DNA of 64,000 nt from Desulfofustis limnaeus (GTDB lineage Bacteria; Desulfobacterota; Desulfobulbia; Desulfobulbales; Desulfocapsaceae), in the NCBI RefSeq assembly GCF_023169885.1, contig NZ_AP025516.1, positions 682,001-746,000 of the forward strand, written 5' to 3'. Numbering within the stretch: the first letter of the stretch is position 1; the number at the start of each line of letters is the position of its first letter. A model generated the notes under the pieces. That model saw only the letters and a program-made list of their open reading frames with translations, searched no databases and was not told where the DNA came from. This document shows positions 41,948 to 50,538 of the stretch, piece by piece. A program made the position numbers and the translations under genes.

Positions 41948-43437
41948 AAGTACTGCTGTTGTCCATGCCGGACGTGGTGCCGATCATCATCCACGAGGCC
42001 GCCGTACATATGCCGAATCACGGTATCGCCTGTGTCGGCGGCAATATCGATCCCGAACATGAGGTCCATCTGGTTGATCTGATCAGAAAACGGCGCAGCG
42101 TCAGAAGGTATCTGAGTCGCCTTATGGAGCGTCTGCAGCCCGATCTGGTCGGGCTTTCGGCCATGGCCTGGCAGTATGATACCTGCATCAGGATCGCCCG
42201 TCTGCTCAAGGCGCTTCGTCCCGAGACCAAGATCGCCATCGGCGGCTATCACGCCACGCTGATGCACGAGGAGATCGCAACGGCGCCGGAGGCCCGGTGG
42301 ATCGACTTCATGATCCGCGGCGAGGGCGAAGAGGCCTTCCGCCGCCTGGTCAACGGCCTGGCCGGCTGCGATGACCTGGCCGCCATCCCGTCGCTCTCCT
42401 ACAAGCAGGGTGATGCTTTCGTGCACAACGAGCGGGCCGCCAATCTGGATCTGGCCACCCTGCGCCTGCCCATCCGCGACAAGCGGCGGCTGACCTGGGG
42501 CTACCACATGGTCAACGCCAAGATCGAGGTGCTCGAGACCTCCCGCGGCTGCACCCGGGCCTGCACGTTCTGCAGCATGAAGCACATGTATGGCAGGAGT
42601 TTTCGCGCCTATCCGCTGGAGCGGGTGCTGGACGACCTGGATGACATCTATTATCGCTGCCGGGCCCGCTGGGTATTCGTCAGCGATGACAACTTCGTGC
42701 TCTATCCGGCGCGGGTTATGGAACTCTGCGAGGCGATCATCGCCCGCAACTATCGTGGTCTCCATTTCTGCGTCCAGGCCGATTGTCGGACCATGGCGAG
42801 CAACGAAGAGATGGTGGCGAAGATGGCCGAAGCCGGCTTCTGTTCGGTCTTTCTCGGCATCGAAAGCGGTTCCGCCAAGAATCTCAAACTGGCCGGCAAG
42901 GGCGATATCGTTGATGCATCGCGCCGGGCGGTTCGGATGTGTCACAAATACCAGATGATGGTCATCGGCGGGCTGGTCTTCGGGTTTCCCCCGGACGATG
43001 TCGATTCCATCCGGGAGACCTACGAGTTCTTCCGCGACATCGATGCCGATGCCGCCTATTGTCAGATCCTCACCCCCTATCCGAAGACCGGGATGCGGCA
43101 ACAGCTGCTCGACGAGGATCTGATCGTCAACAAGAGCGACTACAAAAAGTACAACGGGTTGTGGGCCAACGTTCGGACCAGGCATCTCAGTGCCGAGGAG
43201 TTGCACTATCAGTTCTGGTATCAGCGCCAGGTAGTGCTCGGCTGGTGGAAACCGAGCCCGCTGATGGCCCGGCAGGGGCGGTTGTGGACGTCGATCTGGC
43301 GCTTCGCCTTCAAACCGCTGCTGCAATGGCGCCACCGTCGGGCCATGGCGAAGCACGGCTGGCGTGGGTTGTACCTACAGGAGGTGGAACACTGGCAGCA
43401 GATGAACACCTTCAGTGATCTGGAGGGCTATCGATAA
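41944..43437 (+). CDS. B12-binding-type radical SAM protein D
   Basis: The 497-residue protein has a B12-type N-terminal domain (MKVLLLSMPDVVP, LVGLSAMAW, IAIGGYHATLM), radical SAM CTRACTFC (C203, C207, C210) and a long C-terminal extension ending in a Trp/Arg-rich basic stretch (WWKPSPLMARQGRLW) that may contact the membrane. Related to BchE/HpnJ-like enzymes in layout. Coupled to PlsC by ATGA, so a lipid-bound substrate is plausible. Confidence 0.85.
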   Translation: MKVLLLSMPDVVPIIIHEAAVHMPNHGIACVGGNIDPEHEVHLVDLIRKRRSVRRYLSRLMERLQPDLVGLSAMAWQYDTCIRIARLLKALRPETKIAIGGYHATLMHEEIATAPEARWIDFMIRGEGEEAFRRLVNGLAGCDDLAAIPSLSYKQGDAFVHNERAANLDLATLRLPIRDKRRLTWGYHMVNAKIEVLETSRGCTRACTFCSMKHMYGRSFRAYPLERVLDDLDDIYYRCRARWVFVSDDNFVLYPARVMELCEAIIARNYRGLHFCVQADCRTMASNEEMVAKMAEAGFCSVFLGIESGSAKNLKLAGKGDIVDASRRAVRMCHKYQMMVIGGLVFGFPPDDVDSIRETYEFFRDIDADAAYCQILTPYPKTGMRQQLLDEDLIVNKSDYKKYNGLWANVRTRHLSAEELHYQFWYQRQVVLGWWKPSPLMARQGRLWTSIWRFAFKPLLQWRHRRAMAKHGWRGLYLQEVEHWQQMNTFSDLEGYR

Positions 43438-44474
43438 TGCAGTACTACAACCTTGAGTTCAGCGAGGCGGATGTCCGTGAGGCTGCAGCGGCTGGGCGGC
43501 TGCTGTCGATGGAAATCGAAGTGAGCCGCCGCTGCAACTTCCGTTGCCGTTACTGCTACGTCCCTCACGAAGCGGAACTGCAGGGCGAGCTGAGCCGGGT
43601 CGAGCTTGAGGATGCCATCGAGCAGGCCCGGGCCCTGGGCGCGCGCAAGATCATCCTGCTCGGCGGCGAGCCGAGCATCTATCCGGAGTTGAAGGAGCTC
43701 ATCGAGTTTCTCAGCGACCGCGGCGCCGAGATTGAACTGTTCACCAACGGTTCCGGGATCGACAGCAATATGGCCGCCTTTTTAGCCGATCATCGGGTCC
43801 GGGTGGTGCTGAAGATGAATTCCCGGAAACCCGAGGTGCAGGATCGGCTCGCCGGTCTGCCCGGTGCGGCCAGGATCATCGACCGCGCCTTTACCGCGCT
43901 GCGGCGGGCCGGATATCCGGGAGCGGGCCGTTTCCTCGCGGTCAGCACCGTCATCTGCCGGCAGAACATCGATGAGTTGGAGGAGCTGTGGCGATGGCTA
44001 CGCCAGGAGGCCATCGAACCCTATTTCGAGATCATCACTCCCCAGGCCAACGCCCAGACCAATACCTGGCTGCAGCCGGAACCCGGGGCGGTGCGCGATC
44101 TCTTCTTCCGGCTGGCCACCATCGACCGCGAGGAGTTCGGCCACCGGTGGGACCCGCAGCCGCCTCTGGTGGGCAACCGCTGCATGCGCCACCAGGTCTC
44201 CTGTCTGCTTACCGCCCAAGGGGAGGTGATGCCCTGCGTCGGGGTCACCATCCCGCTCGGCAACATCCGACAACGGCCGTTGGCCGAGATCCTGCGCACC
44301 AGCGACGTCATCGCCAACCTGAAGAACTACCGCCAGCGGATCACCGGACCCTGTCGTGACTGTGACAAGGCTGACGGCTGTTACGGCTGCCGTGGGGCCG
44401 CCTACCAGTTGACCGGTGATTATCTGGCCTCCGACCCCACCTGCTGGCGCAACGGCGGCTGTTCTTCAGCATAG
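43437..44474 (+). CDS. Radical SAM protein with SPASM-like C-terminal Cys cluster
   Basis: The 345-residue protein has CNFRCRYC (C33, C37, C40), LLGGEPSIYPE and a SPASM-type tail (CMRHQVSC...GEVMPC...GPCRDCDKADGCYGCRGAAY), enough cysteines for two extra 4Fe-4S clusters. SPASM enzymes often form C-C, C-S or C-O bonds or dehydrogenate. ATG overlaps the previous stop by one base. It is the seventh radical SAM gene of the cluster. Confidence 0.87.
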   Translation: MQYYNLEFSEADVREAAAAGRLLSMEIEVSRRCNFRCRYCYVPHEAELQGELSRVELEDAIEQARALGARKIILLGGEPSIYPELKELIEFLSDRGAEIELFTNGSGIDSNMAAFLADHRVRVVLKMNSRKPEVQDRLAGLPGAARIIDRAFTALRRAGYPGAGRFLAVSTVICRQNIDELEELWRWLRQEAIEPYFEIITPQANAQTNTWLQPEPGAVRDLFFRLATIDREEFGHRWDPQPPLVGNRCMRHQVSCLLTAQGEVMPCVGVTIPLGNIRQRPLAEILRTSDVIANLKNYRQRITGPCRDCDKADGCYGCRGAAYQLTGDYLASDPTCWRNGGCSSA

Positions 44475-44485
44475 GAGGCAAACCG

Positions 44486-44512
44486 GTGCTGTTGAGACCT
44501 TGTTGGTCATGA
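44486..44512 (+). CDS. Possible 8-codon leader ORF
   Basis: GTG 44486 sits 6 bases after a perfect AGGAGG (44474-44479). It reads MLLRPCWS with TGA at 44510-44512, overlapping the ATG 44509 of the permease-like gene. It could couple translation of that gene, or the strong site may simply serve a downstream TTG. Weak evidence. Confidence 0.25.
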   Translation: MLLRPCWS

Positions 44513-45804
44513 GCCGCCTGGCCGGCATGCTGCTGGCTGCCATGACGATCGGCGCCATCGGTCATGGGTTGTGGCCGATCCTGCCGTCCTGGCCGGCCGG
44601 ATTGTGTGCTTGGATTGCCGCGCTTTTGCTGGCGCCTCGTGTTTCCCGGCCGCAACTGGTGCAGATCGGCCTGTTGCTGGTCATCGCCCTGATGACGATC
44701 GCTGGGGCGCTGCTGCTTGATGCTGATATTGCCTGGTTGCGTTTGTTGGACACCAATGTCGGGTTGCTGTCCATGCTCGCTGCCATCAGTTTTCTACAGC
44801 TGCTGCCGATTCGCACCGGGTCGCCGGCGACCGACGAGCGCCGCGGGCCGGTCGCCTACCTGAAAACACTGCTCAGTGTCGCCGTTTTTGGTGGTTTCAT
44901 CAATCTTTCGGCGATGCTGCTGGTGGCCGATCGGGTGGCCAGGAAGAGCGGATTGAGCGCGTTTGCCGGTCAGTCGATTACCCGTGCTTTTTCCGGGTGT
45001 CCCTGCTGGTCCCCGTTTTTTGCCGGTATGGCGGTGGTCTTGACCTATGTTCCCGAGACCGGCTTACTTCGGGTTGTCGCTCTTGGATTGCCGTTCGCCG
45101 TGGTCGGCCTGGCTGTCGTTTTCATTGAAGCGCGTCTTCGTCATGCCGGCGAGCTGGCCGATTTTGAGGGATATCCGCTCACCGTCGCCAGCCTCTGGCT
45201 CCCGTGTTTGCTGGCAGCGGCGGTGACCTTCGGGCATCTGCTGCTGCCGTTGGCCTCGGTCATGGTCATCATCGCGCTGGCGGCGCTGCTGGTGACCGTC
45301 GGTGTTCTGGCGGCTAGCAGCGGCGTCGCAGCCTCCGCGCGTCGCCTCGGCAGCTATGTGCAGCATGGTTTGCCGGCGATGGTCGGTGAGTTGCTGCTCT
45401 TTCTCGCCGCCGGGGTGCTCGCCGTCGGGCTGCGGGGGCTGAGCACCGGGATGCACCTGAGTCTGCCGTTTCTGCGGGTCTTCGATTTTTCCGCCGCCGC
45501 TCTGCTGCTGGCCGCACTGATCCTGGCCTCGATGCTCGGCGCCCATCCGATCATCACCATCTCCGTGGTGGTCCCGCTGCTTGCTCCACTCCATCCGGAC
45601 CCGCAACTGTTGGCCGTGACGCTGTTGTTCGGCTGGGGGCTCGGTACCTGCGGCGGCCCCTTGTCCGGTACGCATCTGGTGATGCAGGGCCGCTACGGTA
45701 TCTCCAGTCTCAAGGGAGCCATGCGCAATTGGCCTTACGTGCTGGCCATGTATCCGTTAGCGCTGCTGTTTCTCTTTCTGGCCGAGCGCTTTCAGACCGT
45801 CTAA
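44509..45804 (+). CDS. Polytopic membrane protein, possible transporter, unknown substrate
   Basis: The 431-residue protein has about 10-12 hydrophobic helices and paired features such as GFINLSAMLLVADRVARKSGLSAFAG, SGCPCWSPFFAGMAVVL and GLGTCGGPLSGTHLVMQG, reminiscent of ion-transporter-superfamily permeases with a half-repeat. I do not recognise a substrate family. It follows the SPASM gene with no terminator, so it may be part of the cluster, exporting product or importing a precursor. Confidence 0.7.
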   Translation: MSRLAGMLLAAMTIGAIGHGLWPILPSWPAGLCAWIAALLLAPRVSRPQLVQIGLLLVIALMTIAGALLLDADIAWLRLLDTNVGLLSMLAAISFLQLLPIRTGSPATDERRGPVAYLKTLLSVAVFGGFINLSAMLLVADRVARKSGLSAFAGQSITRAFSGCPCWSPFFAGMAVVLTYVPETGLLRVVALGLPFAVVGLAVVFIEARLRHAGELADFEGYPLTVASLWLPCLLAAAVTFGHLLLPLASVMVIIALAALLVTVGVLAASSGVAASARRLGSYVQHGLPAMVGELLLFLAAGVLAVGLRGLSTGMHLSLPFLRVFDFSAAALLLAALILASMLGAHPIITISVVVPLLAPLHPDPQLLAVTLLFGWGLGTCGGPLSGTHLVMQGRYGISSLKGAMRNWPYVLAMYPLALLFLFLAERFQTV

Positions 45805-45876
45805 GGCGGCCCCGGTGGCGATCGCTTCCAGACTCCCGGGCGGGGTGCCGGTGCCGGCAGGGGGTGGGAAAGCACC

Positions 45877-45905
45877 TTGTCAGGCTGGGGGCGAACCGTT
45901 AGGAT
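45877..45905 (+). promoter_or_regulatory. Promoter for the ferritin-like gene
   Basis: TTGTCA (45877-45882), 17-base spacer and TAGGAT (45900-45905) lie ~80 bases before the gene in a 178-base gap. No clear iron-box palindrome is visible. Confidence 0.55.
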
Positions 45906-45982
45906 ACCGGCAGACAAGCGGCATAGCCGCTACCGGTTGTCGCCTGTGCTCTTACTAATCAAAAAAAGAAGAGGAGGAAGCA

Positions 45983-46300
45983 ATGCCTGAATTCTGCAGT
46001 CCGTTTTCCGTGAAGAAGAGCGAGCGTCCGTTGACGAGCGAGGAATTGGTGCGGGCCATCCGTTTCATGGTGGCCGCCGAATATGAGGCCATCCAGCTCT
46101 ACGAGCAGACCGCCGAGAGTACCGATAACGTGCTGGCCCGGGCGGTGCTGCTGGATATTGCCAACGAGGAGAAGGAGCACGCCGGTGAGTTTCTTCGCCT
46201 TCTCCGGGAACTCGATGACAAGGAAGAGGAGTATTACAAGGAAGGGTACGAGGAGGTTGAGGAAATCATCGCCAAGATGAAGAAGAAAAAAAAGAAATAA
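45983..46300 (+). CDS. Small ferritin-like / encapsulated-ferritin-type protein
   Basis: The 105-residue helical protein has the diiron pattern AAEYEAIQLYEQ ... NEEKEHAGEFLRLL and a charged C-terminal helix ending in a six-lysine run. Size and motifs resemble EncFtn or rubrerythrin-like minimal ferritins that store or oxidise iron. No encapsulin gene lies in this window and the Lys tail is not an encapsulin targeting peptide. The start has a strong AGAGGAGGAAG site. Confidence 0.82.
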   Translation: MPEFCSPFSVKKSERPLTSEELVRAIRFMVAAEYEAIQLYEQTAESTDNVLARAVLLDIANEEKEHAGEFLRLLRELDDKEEEYYKEGYEEVEEIIAKMKKKKKK

Positions 46301-46321
46301 CGGTCGATTTGGCAAGATACC

Positions 46322-46340
46322 GCTCAGGCGCCGCCTGAGC
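46322..46340. terminator. Perfect inverted repeat between convergent genes, possible terminator
   Basis: GCTCAGGCG and CGCCTGAGC form a near-perfect palindrome that could fold as a 7-bp stem with a 5-base loop. It overlaps the stop of the AbrB-type gene and lies 22 bases after the ferritin-like gene. No T-run follows on either strand, so termination is uncertain. Confidence 0.35.
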
Positions 46341-47430
46341 CATCCCGGGTGGTGTTTTGCTGGTGTCGCAGCTGGTTGGCCTTGAACAGCAGGGGAAGCA
46401 GAGCCATCAGCAGGAAGATGCGGAACAGATGGTGCACGGCCACGTAGGACGGGTCGTAGTGGAGGGCGATGGCCATGGCCGCCATGGACTCGACGCCGCC
46501 CGGGGCGAAGGCGACGAAGACCTGACCGTAGGGGACGTCAAGCAGCCGGGCCACCGGCACGGCGCAGCCGGCGCTGATGGCCACCGACAGCAGCAGGACC
46601 AAAAGCGACGCACCGAACAGCCGGCGTAGATCGGCAAGCGGGATGGTGGAAAAGCGGGCCCCGACTACCGTGCCGGTGATGGCGAAGCCGAAAAACAGGA
46701 TAGAAGCGGGTGGCCGACCCTGCACCAGACCCAGGTAATGGGCAATCGAGCTGATCAGCAGGCCGGCCAGCAGGTAGGCTGCCGGTAGACGCAACCGGGT
46801 GAGAAGTAGTCCGAGCACCAGAGACGGCAGCAGGACGAGGAGGAGATCGAGCCCGCTCATGGCGGTGGTCGCCGCTCCCGACGGGCCGCTGGGCTGGCCG
46901 AGGAACCCGAGGATGAAGGGGAGCAGTGTGGTTATCAAGAGCAGGCGGACGCTCTGGATGACGACAATGGTCCGCGCGTCGCCGATGCCGCCTGTCGCCA
47001 GGGCCAGGGCGTAGGCCAGGGCTCCGGGAGAAGTGGACAGGGCGGCGGTCTCGAGGCTCTGGTCGAAGCAGCGGATCAGCAGCCAGCCGCAGCACAGCAT
47101 GATCAACACCACCGTCACCGCCAGGATGAGCAGGCTGAGAGGCCAGCGGGCGGCCTGGTCCAGCATCTCCGGGGTGACGCCGCTGCCCATGGAGCAGCCA
47201 ATCAGCAGAAAGGCCAGCTGGCGCAACGCCGGCGGGACGTCAGTGGTCAGTCTGGCCAGAGCCAGCCCGGCTACGGCGATCGACGAGCCGATCAGGGCCG
47301 CCGCCGGTAGTCCGGCTGCGGCGGCCAGGGTCGCACCGACCAAGCCGATCAGCAGGGTGAACGTCACCTTGATTGGTTTCCTTACGCGGGTGCCCGGTGC
47401 GGGTGATCGTGGGTAGCTACCGGTACTCAT
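46324..47430 (-). CDS. AbrB family (ammonia monooxygenase-like) membrane protein
   Basis: The 368-residue membrane protein has two similar halves of helices with repeats such as PAAALIGSSIAVAGL/RQLAFLLIGCSMGSGVT and LPAAYLLAGLLISS/FFGFAITGTVVGARF, plus SPGALAYALALATGG and APGGVESMAAMAIAL. This fits the AbrB/PF05145 duplicated membrane domain, whose function is not settled. ATG 47430 starts two bases after the upstream permease stop. A longer N-terminus would overlap that gene. Last gene of the leftward efflux operon. Confidence 0.8.
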   Translation of the reverse strand: MSTGSYPRSPAPGTRVRKPIKVTFTLLIGLVGATLAAAAGLPAAALIGSSIAVAGLALARLTTDVPPALRQLAFLLIGCSMGSGVTPEMLDQAARWPLSLLILAVTVVLIMLCCGWLLIRCFDQSLETAALSTSPGALAYALALATGGIGDARTIVVIQSVRLLLITTLLPFILGFLGQPSGPSGAATTAMSGLDLLLVLLPSLVLGLLLTRLRLPAAYLLAGLLISSIAHYLGLVQGRPPASILFFGFAITGTVVGARFSTIPLADLRRLFGASLLVLLLSVAISAGCAVPVARLLDVPYGQVFVAFAPGGVESMAAMAIALHYDPSYVAVHHLFRIFLLMALLPLLFKANQLRHQQNTTRDGSGGA

Positions 47431-47432
47431 GA

Positions 47433-48641
47433 TTATTCGGTGCGCAGCGCCTCGACCGGATGCAGGCGGGCGGCGTGGGCCGCCGGCAGGATGCCGGCCA
47501 GCAGGCCGATAGTCGCCGCCAGCAGCTCGGCGTACAGGGCGTATTGCCACGGGGTATGGGTCGGCAGGGCGGGCAGGAAGGTGGTCAGCAGCCAGGCGAT
47601 GCCGGCCCCGGTCAGCAATCCGGCCAGCCCGCCGATGCCGGCCAGCACCACCGCCTCGCCGAGAAAGAGCAACATGATCTGCCGCCGGTCGGCGCCGATC
47701 GCCCTCAGCAGACCGATTTCCGGGGTCCGTTCATGCACGGCGATGGTCATGATGGTGAGAATCCCGACGCCGCCCACCAGCAGCGAGATCGCGCCGAGCC
47801 CGCCGACCGCCAGGGTGAGGATGTCGAGGACCGAACCGAGCACCTTGAGCATCTCGTCCTGGGTGGTGATGGTGAAATCCTCGCTGCCGTGCCGGTCGAT
47901 CAACACCTTTTTCACCCGCTCGGCGATGCTCCGCGAAGCGAGCCCTTCGCGGTAGAGGACGTCGATCTCCATCAATCCTTCCAGGTTGAACATGGCCATG
48001 GCGCGGCTGGTAGGGATGTAGACGGCGTCGTCGAGATCGAAACCGAGCATCTGTCCTTTGGACTCCATGACCCCGATGACCCGGTAGCGTTCATCGCCGA
48101 TTCGCACGAAGCGGCCCAACGGGCTGGAATCGCGGAACAGTTCGTCGGCGACCTTGGAACCGAGCACCGTGAACGAACGGGCCGACCGCGGCTCATCGTC
48201 GGGCAGGAAGCGGCCGATGGCAACCCCCATGCGCCACACTTCGCCCACCGCCGGCCCGGTGCCGAGCACGGTGGTGCGCCGGATGCGCTTGCCGAAGGAG
48301 ACGGCGGCGTTGCCCTGGACCACCGATACCGTGCCGGTAACCCCCGGCAACCGTTTGATGGCCTCCTCATCGGCGAATGTCAGGGGTCGGACGGTATTGA
48401 TCAGGGCGCCGGAGACACCGGCGGTGGTGGTACGCCCAGGGTTGACAGCCACCAGGTTGCTGCCGAACTGGGTGAACTCGTCAAGCGTAAAGCGATGGAC
48501 CCCCTCGCCGATGGAGGTGAGCAGCACTACCGAAGTGATGCCGACGCCGATGCCGAGCAGGGTCAGCAGGCTGCGCAGCCGCTGGCTGAGCAGTGAATTG
48601 ATCGACAGCCGAACGAGGTCGCCCAACAGCATGGTGCTCAC
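47433..48641 (-). CDS. MacB/FtsX-type ABC permease 2
   Basis: The 402-residue permease has the MacB layout: N-terminal TM (LRSLLTLLGIGVGITSVVLLTSIGEG), a periplasmic MacB_PCD domain and three C-terminal TMs with ERTPEIGLLRAIGADRRQI. GTG 48641 overlaps the upstream permease stop (GTGA). ATG 48632 is the alternative. Works with the ATPase and adaptor upstream. Confidence 0.9.
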   Translation of the reverse strand: MSTMLLGDLVRLSINSLLSQRLRSLLTLLGIGVGITSVVLLTSIGEGVHRFTLDEFTQFGSNLVAVNPGRTTTAGVSGALINTVRPLTFADEEAIKRLPGVTGTVSVVQGNAAVSFGKRIRRTTVLGTGPAVGEVWRMGVAIGRFLPDDEPRSARSFTVLGSKVADELFRDSSPLGRFVRIGDERYRVIGVMESKGQMLGFDLDDAVYIPTSRAMAMFNLEGLMEIDVLYREGLASRSIAERVKKVLIDRHGSEDFTITTQDEMLKVLGSVLDILTLAVGGLGAISLLVGGVGILTIMTIAVHERTPEIGLLRAIGADRRQIMLLFLGEAVVLAGIGGLAGLLTGAGIAWLLTTFLPALPTHTPWQYALYAELLAATIGLLAGILPAAHAARLHPVEALRTE

Positions 48642-49843
48642 CGCCTGGCCAGGGCCTGCACCGGGTCGAGCCGCGCCGCCCGGCGGGCCGGCAGGACCCC
48701 GAAGATCAACCCGGTGCCGAGGGCGACCCCGACGGCGGCGGCCAGGGCCCAGAGCGGCGCGGCGATGGGGAACTGGGGAAAAATCCGGGCGAGGATCCAG
48801 ATGGCCAGTGTCGCGATCAGCAGGCCGAGCACGGCACCGATCAAAGAGAGAATCGCCGATTCGGCCATAAACAGGGTGGTGATGCGGCCGGCCGGGGTGC
48901 CGATCGCCTTGAGCAGACCCACCTCGGCCTTGCGCTGGGAGACGGCGATCAGCATCACGTTCATGATCAGGATGCCGGCCACGGCCAGGCTGATGGCGGC
49001 GATGCCGGCCACAGTCAGCGTCAGGGCGGCGAAGATGCGGTCAAACGTGGCCAGGACCGCATCCTGGGTGATCACGGTGATGTCGTCTTCACCCTCGTGC
49101 CGATCCCGAATGATGCGGATGACGGCCTCCCGGGCCCGACTGATGGCGTCACGGTCCCGGGCCTCGATCATGATCCTGAACAGGGCCGGGTTGTTGAACA
49201 GGGTCTGGGCGGAGGCCACCGGGACGACCACGATATCGCTCATGTCCAGGCCCACCGACTGTCCTTTTTGCGAGAGAATGCCGATGATCCGGTAGCGGTA
49301 GTCGCCGATGCGCACCGTCTCGCCGAGGGCCGGAGCGGACCCGAACAGCTCCTGCTTGAGCTTGTGGCCGAGCACGCAAACGGCCGAACCGCGCTCCGGG
49401 TCGCCGGGCGGCAGAAACCGGCCCTGTGCCATTTCCAACTGGCGGATGGGAAAGAGGTCGGCGGTGGAGCCGAGGACCGTGGTCTCCCGTTCCAGCGCTC
49501 GGTACGACACCGGTGCCGCACCCACCGAGATAGGGGCGACGTAGCGGATGGCGGAAGAAGCAGTCAGGGCTGCAGCATCGCCGATGGTCATATCCCGGGG
49601 TGTGATGCCCAGAAGCGGCGGGGGGCCGCCAACGGTTTCCGAGCGGCCCGGAAGCACGATCAGCAGATTGGTGCCCAGGGCGGAAAACTCGCCGATCACA
49701 TAACGCCGCGCCCCCTCGCCCAGCGCCGACAGGATGACCACTGAGCCGACGCCGATGGCCATGGCCAGCAGCATCAGCAGCGTCCTGGTGGGATAACCGG
49801 TGGCGGCCCGCCCGGCAAATCTGATGATATCGAGCGGTTTCAT
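48638..49843 (-). CDS. MacB/FtsX-type ABC permease 1
   Basis: The 401-residue permease is a paralogue of the next gene: TRTLLMLLAMAIGVGSVVILSALGEG, MacB_PCD domain, and SQRKAEVGLLKAIGTPAGRI before the last TMs. Two different permeases with one ATPase suggest a heterodimeric MacB-type exporter. ATG 49843 overlaps the ATPase stop. Confidence 0.9.
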   Translation of the reverse strand: MKPLDIIRFAGRAATGYPTRTLLMLLAMAIGVGSVVILSALGEGARRYVIGEFSALGTNLLIVLPGRSETVGGPPPLLGITPRDMTIGDAAALTASSAIRYVAPISVGAAPVSYRALERETTVLGSTADLFPIRQLEMAQGRFLPPGDPERGSAVCVLGHKLKQELFGSAPALGETVRIGDYRYRIIGILSQKGQSVGLDMSDIVVVPVASAQTLFNNPALFRIMIEARDRDAISRAREAVIRIIRDRHEGEDDITVITQDAVLATFDRIFAALTLTVAGIAAISLAVAGILIMNVMLIAVSQRKAEVGLLKAIGTPAGRITTLFMAESAILSLIGAVLGLLIATLAIWILARIFPQFPIAAPLWALAAAVGVALGTGLIFGVLPARRAARLDPVQALARR

Positions 49844-50538
49844 AGCCCTGGCTGGGGGGGCGGCGTCCCGCCCGTGTCGGCGTCGACAGTGCCGTCGACC
49901 ATGGTGATGCGCCGGCCGGCACGCTTGCCCAGATCCGGGTCGTGGGTGACGACGATCAACGTGATTCCCCGGCTGTTGAGCCCCTCGAGGATGTCCACCA
50001 CGTCCTGGCCGGAAGACCGGTCCAGGTTGCCGGTGGGCTCGTCGGCCAACAAGATGTGCGGTTGCATGATGGTGGCTCGGGCGATGGCCACCCGTTGCCG
50101 TTGGCCGCCGGACAGCTGGTCGGGCCGATGGCGGGCCCGGTCGCGCAGTCCGAAATCCTGAAGCGCCTGTTCGACGCGCTGCCTGCGCTCGCCCAGGTCG
50201 AGGCCGCCGAGCATCATAGGTAGCTCGATGTTCTCGGCGGCGGTGAGCCGGGGCACCAGGTGAAAGAATTGGAAGACGAAGCCGATCTTGTGACGTCGCA
50301 GGGCGGCCTGGCGGCTGTCGCCAAGGCTGGTCACCGGCTCGCCCTCGAGGAGATAGGTGCCGCTGTCCGGCCGGTCGAGCAGGCCGATGACGTTGAGCAG
50401 GGTCGACTTGCCGGAGCCGGAAGGGCCCATGATCGAGACGTAATCGCCGGCGCCGATTTCCAGATCCACATCGCGCAGGGCGATCACCCGTTCGTCGCCA
50501 ACGACGAATTCCCGTCTGATTTTACGCAGGCTGATCAC
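49840..50538 (-). CDS. MacB/LolD-type ABC ATPase
   Basis: The 232-residue ATPase has Walker A GPSGSGKST, Q-loop FVFQFFHLVPRLTAAEN, signature LSGGQRQRV and Walker B ILLADEPTGNLD. GTG 50538 overlaps the adaptor stop (GTGA). It powers the two permeases downstream. Confidence 0.93.
   Translation of the reverse strand: MISLRKIRREFVVGDERVIALRDVDLEIGAGDYVSIMGPSGSGKSTLLNVIGLLDRPDSGTYLLEGEPVTSLGDSRQAALRRHKIGFVFQFFHLVPRLTAAENIELPMMLGGLDLGERRQRVEQALQDFGLRDRARHRPDQLSGGQRQRVAIARATIMQPHILLADEPTGNLDRSSGQDVVDILEGLNSRGITLIVVTHDPDLGKRAGRRITMVDGTVDADTGGTPPPQPGL

Noticed and set aside
9386-45804. Calling the cluster an aryl polyene cluster outright
   Set aside because: No tyrosine or histidine ammonia lyase is seen and the radical SAM genes are not part of aryl polyene pathways as known.
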